Source: Oncomelania hupensis
Taxonomy: Eukaryota; Mollusca; Gastropoda; Littorinimorpha; Pomatiopsidae
DNA length: 64,000 nt
Direction: 5' to 3'
NCBI GenBank assembly: GCA_036898135.1
Contig: CM072525.1
Location: forward strand, 20,854,441-20,918,440
The notes beneath the pieces were generated by a model that did not search any database, had not been told where the DNA came from, and saw nothing but the letters and a program-made list of their open reading frames with translations. The position numbers and the translations under genes were made by a program. Shown piece after piece: positions 1-64,000 of this stretch. Every line of letters begins with the position of its first letter. Position 1 is the first letter of the stretch.

Positions 1-3000
1 GTTAGACTGGGGTTACAGAGATAGAAAGAAAATCGTAAAAGATTCACTGTCACACTAGCTCTCACACGGCTATGAAACATAGGTAGTCCAGCCACTTGTT
101 AACAGTAAATATCACACATTTATTTCCTCTACTCTATAAAAAATCTTCTAATCACTATACTAACTTAAAAGTCCAAATATTACTTCGAATAGTTCGCTCC
201 TTGATAGTTCTATGCAGCTACTGTCTCATCATTGGGCTATTGGTGCGTTCTACCCAACGGGTCAGAGTTCTGGAAGAGTGGACTATTGGTGTCCTTTGAT
301 AACAGTTTTGGAGCACGTTTTCAAATAACTTAGCTATCGTGTACATGAGCGGTGTTCTGGTGGAGTCTTCTCCTGGTTGACAGACTGGTGGGCTCTCGTA
401 ACTCAGTACTTGAGGCTCCAATGCAGGCTGAAGGTCAGTGTGGACTGTTAGTGGTCTTGCTTCTGCTTCGGGCTAACGATGCCTGCTTGTCTGCAAAATA
501 TGAGACGAATTTTTGCAACACCGGTTCACTAAGGGTGTGCAGAGCGTCTCACTGAAGGCAGCAACAGCCCCCAGTGATAGCTCCACATATATATCTATAT
601 ATATATAAGCGACAAACATTCTGCCAAGTCCGTAGTCCACTGGAATCTCCACTCTAATTCCTATACATATGTAGATATATATCATGGCTTAACTACACAC
701 ATACAGAAGTAATTAATATTATACACATTCTCCGGTACAGCCACTGGTCTGCAAGAATACATAATAGGCTAAACAACAGTGGGGATACTTCATGGCGTCG
801 AACCGGTCGCGTGTATGCCACGTGGTCAAGCAAAGTTTGGCTAACTTTCACAATTCTAACCATGGCAAACTTCACAAACATAATACAGCAATAATATCAA
901 TAAATCACGGTGAAACAAAAGATAGATCATTTACCTTTTTGACAATGTCAGCTAACTAGGTTGAATATAATGTCACCAGTTCCTGCTTTAGTCTCCAGGT
1001 AGCGAGATCTTTCAGAGCTTAGCTCCTTCCTCTATGCAGTTCAAACAAAGAATGACTATCTATCCCTGTGGTCAGCCGGAAGCCAGGGAAATCTAAACCA
1101 CAAGAGGCTTACTCTGGCGTGGGTGGGTGGTACTGGCTATACGTAAGCTGAATAAGGTCACTGCCTAACTGAGCCAGCGTCAGCGTACATATGCTTAGCC
1201 CCTAGTTGACTTGTGTCGTCTTCTGTACAGCGACGTTAATTTACAAAGGTTACAGGCTACCTTATGAGAAGTCATAGTGCTGTATAAAACTGGTCCTTTA
1301 ATCACATGGACAAGGCAAGTTAGTCCCGCATTAGCCCGGTTGGCCACAACGCTCGCCGTGGAAATCAGTCAATTGATTTTCAGCAAACCCACTTGATACA
1401 CTGACGAGCCGAGAACACGGCGAAATAGCCATCTGTAGCCTATAGATATGGCACATTTCCACAAATGTCAAACATTGGCAAGCAAAATATAAAATAAAAT
1501 AAAATAAAATAAATAATTAAAAGAGATAGAGAAGGGGTGGGGTTGGTGAGGGAATATATTTTTCCTATCATTTGTATCCTCCTAAAGATTACATAAAGGC
1601 TATATCTAATATGCGGGTTCAGTAAACTGCAGTGCCTTATCTTTAGGCCAGGCAACTGTTACACAAACTTTTCTTGGGTTGTCTTCTCTACTGACGAAAA
1701 ATCCCGAGTCAGATTCCGAAACTTGTCGAAGTCACCCAGTAGGCTCTGGACGAAAGAGTTGGACGTTGTCTCGTTCGTTCCTTCGTACGCACAGACTAAA
1801 ACGAAATATTTGTATGTTTAGAAACCATTTGGCAGCAGAGAAGAGAGATAGCTCTTTCCTATCTTTTCCTTATCCTCCTAAGGGTTACATATATCGAAGA
1901 TGCTATCAATAAAACTCTAGTCGCCATCTGATGTGTGTTAGGCGAGACCCCTTTTAATGATCACTTGTGTTTTACACAAACGTTTTTGATCTCCCGAAAT
2001 CTTTTTACTGCCAGAAGAAATATTTAAATACAATACAATACAATATAATACAATACAATACAACTCAATCGAAAACCGAAATGAAATTTTAGTCGATTTG
2101 CACTACATCCTCACTGCGAATTGCACTGACTAAAGACTCACTGTGCCTGTAGGCTTGGCGTTTTGTTCAGCCAGATATGCCAAAGTCGTCACGGTTAGTG
2201 CGCTGGTCTTGATGTATGGACTCCACGCGTGGGGTTTGTCTTTCTCTGAAAGCAGATTGCATTGGTGCTCAACTATTAATGGATCATTATGAATTGTTCC
2301 TATGTAGCACTTATTTCGCTCAAGCGACCGCTGATCAAGGCCCCTGGGCAAGAGCAAGATCTAACCCCAGCCGCCCAAGGCGTCAAATTGCTGCTTGATG
2401 CGCACTGTCTAACAACCAGGACATTTGAGCTGTCCTCAACGACCAAGGGAGGGAATAGGGTCTAGTGCTTCCCTGGGTGGGCTTTAGATTCTGGCACACT
2501 CACTCGCCTAGGGCAGGAGAGTCTAGATAATTAAAGTCCGCGCAAATGCAATGCATGTGTACTAGTTGTCGGTTTTTACTCTCGTTCGAATATTAATATT
2601 TTACGTTATTCATTCATCCAGGTCTCTAGTTTCAATTCCTTTCAGCTTAAACAATTCAATGGGCTGTTTCTGGGGTAAAATCTAACCGAACACAGTAGAA
2701 CCCATTGAACCTTTTTTTTTTAAATGGCCGCGACAGCTTAACTCACAAGACTTCAATTAGGTATAGCTAACCCAGGTACTCCATAATTATTATAAAGAAT
2801 TTCGAAGCATGGCTTTTGTTTGACATTAAGGGTCCACAACAGGCGAAGGAGAATGAAGTGAAAGATAATAAAGCTGTGCTAGGAATGTAGTGTTGTGGAT
2901 GTAAGAAATCTAACATTGTGTGGGTGTAACAATCTTTGTAGGCCGTTTTGCATGTTGCTATTATGTGGTTTATTATGACTGTTCACACTGCTCCTAAGAA

Positions 3001-3266
3001 CTCTAGACAGACATTGCCATCCTTCAGGTAATCTTTGCCATTTGAGCCTGCCAGGAAGATGTTCTCACCGTTTCTTGATCTTGGAACAACGCCACAGCTA
3101 CAATCATGGCGGTGTATTGAGTACTGGATAATCAACTCATGGAAGGAGAGCCCGACCTTCTCTGTCTCTAAGTATTGTCATAAGCTCTGGTATCGTTTTC
3201 TACATAAGCCTAACGTAGTACCTGCTTGTTTGTGTCTACATTGATTATACTGGAGCATGATTGCCC
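1..3266. other. Left end: presumed 3' intron or flank, no proven gene
   Basis: No exon here could be tied to the gene with confidence. Contents: (TAAAA)n at 1489-1512, (ACAAT)n at 2033-2063, and unassigned sequence. Three minus-strand acceptors followed by short open phase-1 blocks (near 1160, 760 and 502) are possible linker or terminal exons, but none encodes recognisable domain residues. Confidence 0.4.
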
Positions 3267-6200
3267 TGTGGGTTCTGGCACTGAATAGAATTGACCCAAT
3301 GTTTCCCGGCGTATAGTAATAGACGACTAACAGGGGGGGATGTTAGCACGGCATCACTGGGCGAAAAAGTCTTCTACACAGAAGTCACCGGCCAGGACGG
3401 AGGAACCTCACGTTACTACAGGTCCAACGACCACGTGTTCGGGGCCAAGGCGAGCCACGCTGTATTCGTGGATTTTGGCTGTGGCCAACGGCCTGGAGAG
3501 GATTGGGCCCTGCCAGGTCTTTCTTGCCAAAGACACACAATATGATGAAAAGAACCACCAACTCCATACCGGATCGATCGTCGCCCGGATCACCAAAGAC
3601 CGCGCCTTCCGTTGGCCACCAGGAGGGGGGTGATAAGTGTGCTACTGATGGACAACTTAGTAAGATCCGCACGAGAGACACCGTCATAGGAACCTGGAAT
3701 GTCAGGACCCTAACTGCGGAGGAAAAAACAGTAGAAGAACTGGAACACGAGCTGGACTACTGTCGATGGAACATTTTATGTATCAGCGAACTGCGCTGGA
3801 AAGACCTAGGTGAAACAACGACCGACAAAGGGCACAAGCTTTATTTCAGGGGGACAGATGACAGGCACGAACATGGCGTTGGATTCTTGGTCTACAGAGA
3901 CATTATAGCTACTGTCATGGGTTGCCGCCCAGTCTCCAGTAGAGCCATTACCATCCGTCTGAGAGCAGTCCCTTTCAACATCACCATCATCCAGGCCTAT
4001 GCCACAACATCAGACTATGACGACAGTGAAGTGGAGGATTTCTATGAACATATTCAAGCTGTCCTTGACCAAGTGCAGAAGAAGGACATAGTCATAGTGC
4101 AAGGCGACTGGAATGCCAAGGTTGGCCAAGATGCGTACCACAACTGGGGAGACACATGTGGACCCCACTGCGACAACGAGACAAATGACAGGGGTCTGAG
4201 ACTCTTGGAGGATACAACAATCTTGTACTGGCAAACACGCTTGGTCTCCACAAAAGATCCAGGCGATGGACATGGAACAGTCCGGGCTGGGAGCATCACA
4301 ACCAGATCATGGTCAAGACATGCTTCAGATTAAGCATCAACATTGGCAGGACACGCACTTTTCCAGGAGCTGATATCGGAAGTGACCACGATCTCGTGAT
4401 GATGTCCTTCCGGCTCCACTTGAAGAGCTTAAACAAAGCAAAAGCGCACTAGACTGAAGTTCGACCTGGACAAACAGCAAGACCCGGAGGTGGAAGAAAT
4501 ATTTGAAACCACAATTGGAGGGAAATTTGCACCACTGCTCATTTTGGGAGCTGGTGAAGTAGATGTCCACCATGACTACCACCTTCAAATCAGCTGTGAT
4601 AGATGCCGCCATTGAGATCCAATGAGATCCTTGGCAAGCACCGCCCAAAGAAGAAATTGTGAACTTTTGGACCTGCGTGATAAAAGAAGAGAGATGAAAA
4701 AGAAAAAGAACACCTCACAGGGAGTTGATGCCTACCGAACAATAAACAATCCGAAAAGGCATGCGCACAGCAAAGGAGAACTGGATAGAAGATCAATGCC
4801 AGAAAATAGAGAACAGTCTGAACAAGAAGGCCTGCCAGACTGTGAAGCGGCTGACAAGTGTTAAGCAGCCCAATGTCTCCACGATCCAAAGCAAGTCTGG
4901 CGTATGCATTACAGAAGAACAAGACGTCTTGGATAGGTGGACAGAGTACTGCTCTGACATTTACAACAACACACCAAACGCAGACCCATCAGTTCTAGCA
5001 TGTCTCCAGAACAGAGAAGAAGAATAAATCCTCCCAATTATTCGCGAAGAAGTTGAGGCAGCAATGCAATCGCTGAAGAAGGGGAAGTCAGCGGGAGTGG
5101 ACAACATACTCGCGGAATTGCTACAAGTAGGAGGAGAAGCGATGATTGGCGCTTCACCATTATCTGTAACAAGATGTGGCAGAGTGGGGAAAGGCCAACA
5201 CCATGGACCCAGTCGCTTGTCATCACTCTACCAAAAAAGGTAACCTTCAGGAGTGTGAAAATTACCGCACCATCAGCCTCATCAACCATCCCAGCAAGGT
5301 CCTCATGAAAATAATACTCAACAGGTTGAAACCCCAAGCTGAACAAATCATAGCTGAAGAATGAGCAGGATTCATGGCAGGGTGGAGTACCACTGAACAG
5401 ATTTTCAAACCCAGAATAGTCTGCAAGAACAACATCTATATCATGTGTTTGTAGACTTCAAGAAAACGTTTGACCGAGTCTGGCATGCAGCTCTGTGGGC
5501 AACCATGAGAATGTACAAAATAAGCCCTAAAATTTTTGAAGTCATCAAAAGCCTGTATGACAAGTCTACCAATGCAGTCCTCCACAACAGCGCCATCGGA
5601 AACTGGTTCAGAGCAACAATCGGTGTGCGTCAAGGATGCCTACTCTCCCCAACAGTCTTTAACATCTTCCGAGAGCGCATCAATTCATGTGCCCTTGCAG
5701 ATCACAAAAGCACAGTTAGCATAGGGGTTAGAGCAGTCTCCAACCTCCGTTTTGCGAATGACATTGATGGATTGGCAAGAAAGAAACAAGAAGTTGAACA
5801 GCTTGTACAGAGGCTTGACACCTCCTCCAGAGCCTATGAAATGGAAATAAAAGCAGAGAAGACCAAAATGATGACCAACAACACCGATGGCATCAACATG
5901 GACATCAAAGTCCAAGGTCAATCACTCAACAGAATGGCAATCTTTAAATATTTAGAAGCCATTGTATCAAGCAGTGTGTCCCGACAGGAAATCCTCTCCA
6001 GGATCGCACAAACAACTGCGGCCCTGACAAGGTTGAAGCCATTTGAAAAGACAGGATCACCAGTCTACATTCCAGGGTAAGGCTGCTGCACTCCCTTGTC
6101 ATCCCCATCTTCCTATACGCTTGCAAAAGATTGACCCTCACAGAAGATCTACAACAAAGGATTTAAATCATGGAAATGAGGTTTTACAGAAGACTTCTGG

Positions 6201-6523
6201 GCATTTCCTACTGCCAGCACATCACCAACGACGAAGTCCAACAGACCATCACACAAGCCTTTGGACAACACGATGACACGAAGAAACGGAAACTCCGATT
6301 GTATGACCACGTCACCAGAACATCAGGACTTGCAAAAACCATCCTGCAAGGCGCGGTGTAAAGAGGCAGAAGAAGAGGGAGACAGAAAAAGAGTTGGGAG
6401 GACAACATTCGAGAATGGACTGTCTTGACACTGAGCGAAGCCTGAGGGTTTCTGAGGACAGAAAAAGATGGAGTACGCTGGTTAAACGACCTTCGAGTGT
6501 CGGGATAGGATAGGTAGGATAGG
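3267..6523 (+). mobile_element. RTE-like LINE, nearly full length, broken
   Basis: Starts with the family 5' end (GGGTTC...CACTGAATAGAAT, shared with copies at 27507, 31498 and 15262) and ends with the GGATAG repeat tail. The endonuclease part at 3503-4333 has GTWNVRTL, CISELRW and QGDWNAKVG. Reverse transcriptase pieces lie at 5038-6080 (GVRQGCLLSP, with the catalytic box mutated to FANDIDGL), and the C-terminal RRLLGISY segment at 6170-6361. Several frameshifts and stops separate the pieces, so it is a dead copy. Proteins of this family are often labelled craniofacial development protein 2-like. It lies antisense to the host gene. Confidence 0.9.
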
Positions 6524-6939
6524 AAACCACGTAGGCCTACTTGGCATACAATAATTATTGATTCTAAAACTTACATAAAAACCTCGGAAATTATATGTCT
6601 TTTTTGGGCTTGGAACTATGTGGCTTCTAGGAGAGTTTTCCCAAACTGATATTCAAGCAAGTCGCAATTTACGAAACCTTGGTCTCTAATATGAAACAAA
6701 TAGGACTTATAGCTGATTGCACAGGTAACACAAAGCTCATTTCCAACACAGATCAGGAAAATTGTCGGTAATCTGGTCAACTTCTTTCGGAAATCCGTAG
6801 ATCCAAGTAGGACAGTTTACCAACAGCAAGATTTAAACACGGCACCTTTGATCTCCACTAGTAAAAACAAACAAATAAAACAAAACAAAAACAAAAAATC
6901 AAAAACAGGGGGAGGGAGGGGGGAGGTTGAAAGGCTTAC
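6524..6939. other. Sequence between a LINE copy and exon 25, unassigned
   Basis: A/T-rich sequence with an A-rich (AAACA)n-like patch at 6860-6905 and a G-rich patch at 6908-6926. No coding signal was seen. Confidence 0.4.
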
Positions 6940-60664
<53,725 letters not shown>

Positions 60665-60979
60665 TCATAGTTTAAATGGTGCAGTCTATACGGCTACGCC
60701 ACGGAAAACTAAGGAAGGAAACTCTTAAAATTAGGAATGTAACAGATGTAATAAAACAAGGAATGTTCATGTGCAAAAGTATCTCGAAACCTATACAAAG
60801 CGAGATTAGAAAAAGAGGTATAATTATGAAATAAAACCAAAAACTGCTGCCAATCACATTTCTTCAATTATTAAATAAATAACTAAATAATTGATAAATA
60901 AACTTTGTCTAGTCCCAAGCAGGAAACATTTTTAATTAGTTTAGTTTTAACTGTAAAAAAGAATTTATAATGATATAAT
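60665..60979. other. Presumed 5' UTR/promoter region of the lectin gene
   Basis: Lies directly upstream of the start codon on the minus strand. A/T-rich; no unambiguous core promoter element was identified. A transcription start or an upstream noncoding exon cannot be placed from sequence alone. Confidence 0.35.
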
Positions 60980-61290
60980 AGACCATCGCACAAGCCTTTG
61001 GACAACACGATGACCTGCTCACCGTGGTGAAAAAACTGAAACTGGTATGGCCACGTCACCAGATCATCAGGTCTTGCAAAGACCATCCTGCAAGGGACAG
61101 TGCAAGGAGGTAGAAGAAGAGGGAGACCGAAAAAGAGGTGGGAGGACAGCATTCGAGAATGGACTGGTTTGACACTGAGTGAAACAATCAGGGTTGCTGA
61201 GGACAGGGAAAGATGGAGTATGTTGGTTAAACGATCATCTGTGGTGCCCCTACGACCTCCGAGTTACGGGATAGGATAGGATAGGATAAA
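60980..61290 (+). mobile_element. 5'-truncated RTE-like LINE stub
   Basis: Last 300 bp of the family (ACCATCGCACAAGCC...), ending with four GGATA units. Confidence 0.88.
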
Positions 61291-61700
61291 ATAATTATAA
61301 AGAAAGAAAAATATAATGTTAACGTTTATCAATGAAAGGGAGTTAATAAGCAATGCTTTGCCTGAATTCCTTATGTATGCACCAAAGAATTTAAAAAAAA
61401 TAAATGTACGAAGGTGCGATCTACACACACCAACGATCGGACGAGGAGCAGAGAGTTTCCGCCTATTTAACGGGAGCACGTGATATGTTTGGATGTTCAA
61501 ACTTCAGTATTCACGCAAGCCCGTTTGGGAGTGTTGGAGAGTTTGATCATCGTGGCAGGCAGCTGAAAGACGATCAACACTTTATCATGGATACGTGCAT
61601 GTCGGCTCTAAAAACAAGACTTCTCAGAAGTCTATCGTAGAGGTCTTAAAACACCAGATTGGCTATATGTTATATTCTGTTAGTTTGGGTTGTATTACTA
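61291..61700. other. Unassigned sequence
   Basis: A 78-codon plus-strand frame at 61404-61640 has no recognised motif and no splice context, so it is not called a gene. Confidence 0.4.
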
Positions 61701-62690
61701 TCATATCCTATCCTATCCTATAACTCAAAAGTCGTTGGGGCACAACAGATGATCGTTTAACCAGCGTACTCCATCTTTCTCTGTTCTCAGCAACCCTCAT
61801 GGCTTCGATCAATATCAAACCAGTCCAATCTCGAATGTTGTCCTGCCACAACTTTTTCTGTCTCCCTCTTCTTCTGCCTCCTTGCACCGTGCTTTGCAGG
61901 ATGGTCTTTGCAAGGCCTGATGCTCTGGTGAAGAGGCCATACCATTGGAGTTTCCATTTCTTCACCACTGTGAGCATCTCATCGTGTTGTCCAATGACCT
62001 GTGTGATGGTCAGCCGGAATTCGTTGATGGTGATGTGTTTGGTATAGGGAATGCCCAGAAGTCTTCTGTGGCACCTCATCTCCATGCTTTGTATTCTTCG
62101 TTGTAGGTCTGCTGCGAGGATCCATGTTTTGCAAGCTTATAGGAAGATGGAGATAACAAGGGAGCGCAGCAACCTTACCTTGAAGTGTAGACTGATGGTC
62201 CTGTCTTTCCAAATTGGCTTCAACCTTGTCAGGGCCGCAATTGTTTGTGCGATCCTGGAGAGGACTTCCTTTAGGACCCATTGTCTGATACAATGGCCCC
62301 TAAATATTTGAAGCTATGTACCGTGTTGAAGGAATGGCCTTGGACTTTGATATCCGTTTTGATGTAATTGGTGTTGTTGGTCATCATTTTGGTCTTCGCT
62401 GCACTTATTTCCATTCCAAAGGGTCTGGAGGTGGTGTCAAGCCTCTGTACCAGCTGTTCAAGGTCTTGTCCCTCTCCAGCCAATCCATCAATGTCATCCG
62501 CAAAACGGAGGTTGGCGATTGCTCTACCCTTATGCTGACTGTGCCTTTGTGATCTTCAAGGGCATCTGACATATTGCGCTCCAGGAAGATGTTGAAGAGC
62601 GCTGGAGACAGTAGGCATCCTTGAACCGATGGCGATGTTGTGGAGGACTGCACTGAAAGTCTCGTCATACAGGCTTTTGATGACCTCCAA
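61701..62690 (-). mobile_element. RTE-like LINE 3' portion
   Basis: Minus copy from the RT palm (VQSSTTSPS, QGCLLSPALFNIFLERNMSD) to the GGATA tail (61701). It includes MEMRCHRRLLGIPYTKHITI and KWKLQWYGLFTRAS. 5'-truncated with frameshifts. Confidence 0.88.
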
Positions 62691-62984
62691 TTTGGTTGTT
62701 TTAGTGTCCTTGTATACGGCATTGTCACACCACATACAATTAGATCTTGAATCTTGATTCTATAGAAGTATGCAAATCTGCACGCTTATTTATACTAGTA
62801 AATTCTTTCAGCCTTTCTTTCTTTCTCTGTACCTTAAATGTTAATGAAGGTAAAGACAGAATGGAAACACAAAGAAACAAACAAACAAAACAAGAAAGTT
62901 TAAGGTTGTTGTTGTTGTTGGTTTTGCTCCCTCTTTCTTCCCGTCTTCATTTTCTTTCCTTATTTTGTTCTTTTCTTTTCTATT

Positions 62985-62989
62985 CTTTA

Positions 62990-63056
<67 letters not shown>

Positions 63057-63057
63057 T
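62985..63057. repeat. (TTTC)n microsatellite
   Basis: Pure TTTC units inside a wider pyrimidine-rich region (62805-63080). Confidence 0.94.
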
Positions 63058-63080
63058 TTCCCTTTCTTTCTTTATTTGTT

Positions 63081-63305
63081 CTCTTTCTCCGCTCCCCTAC
63101 CCCCGTTCATTTTTTTCTGTCTTAATGAAACACTTTCAAAAAAAATCTTTTCGTCTGACTGTGTGCCTTGCAGCATCCTTAGTCATACTTAATCTTCCTT
63201 CATCATTATTCATATGTAAATATGTACATTAAAAAAGGGGGTACACTCACCGGAGCTGGTCACAACTGCAGAAACACGAATAAGATAAATGGATTTTTCT
63301 TGACC
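63081..63305. other. Unassigned sequence
   Basis: No recognised feature. Confidence 0.4.
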
Positions 63306-63323
63306 TTCGTACTGCTACTACTG

Positions 63324-63402
<79 letters not shown>

Positions 63403-63418
63403 AACTACTACTACAACA
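63306..63418. repeat. (CTA)n microsatellite
   Basis: About 35 CTA units. Confidence 0.95.
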
Positions 63419-63487
63419 ATAGTATATTAATAATTATAATAATAACATTTAAAAGGAGCCTATCCTCGGATCTAGATGCACAGGGAT

Positions 63488-63600
63488 GACACACACACAC
63501 ACACACACAAACACACACCCAAACACACACACGCACACACGCATACACAAACACACACACACAAACACACACAACATATACACACACATATACACTGATA
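63488..63600. repeat. (CA)n microsatellite
   Basis: Interrupted CA run. Confidence 0.92.
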
Positions 63601-64000
63601 CCATTTACACGTGCAGACTTTTGATAGTATATACCGCTGAAAAAATACTTAATAACTGATCTCTTTCTTATTTTTTTTCAACAAGTTTCAGAATTTAAAT
63701 GTTGTTGTTGTTGTTGTTGTTGTTGTTGCTTGTGTTGCGTTGAAACGCCGCATATTGTTATTACTCAAAATAGTACATGTATAAGAGCTTAGATGGTGCG
63801 CGCATTTTAAGAGTCAGCTTTCAATTCGCACTGGGTACATGTGACTAACCCGAAGCTACAACCTCTCGTATCTGGAAACGCGAGCGCCTACGATGCGTCT
63901 CCATTCTATGTGTGTATTATTATAAGCGCTCGTGTGTCCAGATTCAAGCGCCTGTGCCCGAGACTTATAATATTAATGTATGTTCACTTCTCCAATTGTG
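63601..64000. other. Right end of the window, unassigned
   Basis: A (GTT)n run at 63700-63730; otherwise nothing recognised. Confidence 0.4.

Noticed and set aside
2130..2357. 75-codon minus-strand frame (NAKPTGTVS) as an exon
   Set aside because: No Cys pattern or flanking splice sites linking it to the lectin gene, and no motif recognised.
61404..61640. Small plus-strand gene upstream of the lectin gene
   Set aside because: No recognised motif, conserved start context or splice sites. The length is within chance expectation.

Overview
This is animal nuclear DNA, most likely from a lophotrochozoan and probably a gastropod mollusc (inference). The grounds are spliced genes with GT-AG introns, a very dense load of LINE, LTR and hAT transposon debris, tRNA-derived SINEs, long (GAT)n/(ATC)n/(AAT)n microsatellites, and a secreted C-type-lectin/von Willebrand-D protein of a kind common in marine invertebrates. 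There is no sign of a bacterial operon, plasmid or CRISPR array.

The window is dominated by one long minus-strand gene, from its start codon at 60664 down to at least 6940. I reconstructed 25 coding exons (24 well supported, one probable) by joining exon candidates at splice sites and checking that every junction keeps the reading frame. They give about 1237 codons with no stop. The predicted order is: signal peptide, C-type lectin domain 1 (CTLD1), linker, an unrecognised cysteine-rich segment, von Willebrand factor D (vWD), C8, TIL, EGF-like, CTLD2, CTLD3, CTLD4. The frame is still open at 6940. No 3' end was found below it, so the gene may run off the left edge or be completed by exons I could not prove. 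The protein looks like a large secreted gel-forming, adhesive or recognition protein; function is inference.

Its introns hold almost everything else. About a dozen copies of one RTE-like LINE family (endonuclease plus reverse transcriptase, 3' end of GGATA repeats) lie in both orientations, all broken: 3267-6523, 7416-8125, 11770-12465, 14195-15262, 27507-28797, 28797-31498, 42785-45184, 47048-49590, 53250-53410, 55700-57183 (fold-back), 57602-58602, 60980-61290 and 61701-62690. Other mobile DNA: an L2/CR1-like LINE piece (25274-26392); two pieces of a LINE with RNase H (32470-33977 and 54349-54972) plus a 37-bp stub of the second at 54051; a gag-only Gypsy-like LTR element with an exact 5-bp target duplication (21264-23972) and a related solo LTR (52470-53044); a ZMYM1-like hAT transposase relic (39630-41310) carrying a second deleted hAT element with an exact 8-bp target duplication (40066-40672); two tRNA-type SINEs (19357, 45641); and several MITE-like inverted-repeat elements.

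Layout: 1-6.9 kb, no proven exon, one LINE. 6.9-18.2 kb, EGF-like and CTLD2-4 exons among microsatellites. 18-25.2 kb, C8/TIL exons around the LTR element. 25-34 kb, a large LINE-filled intron. 34-38 kb, vWD exons. 38-60.7 kb, widely spaced 5' exons among transposons. 60.7-64 kb, upstream flank with LINE remnants and simple repeats.
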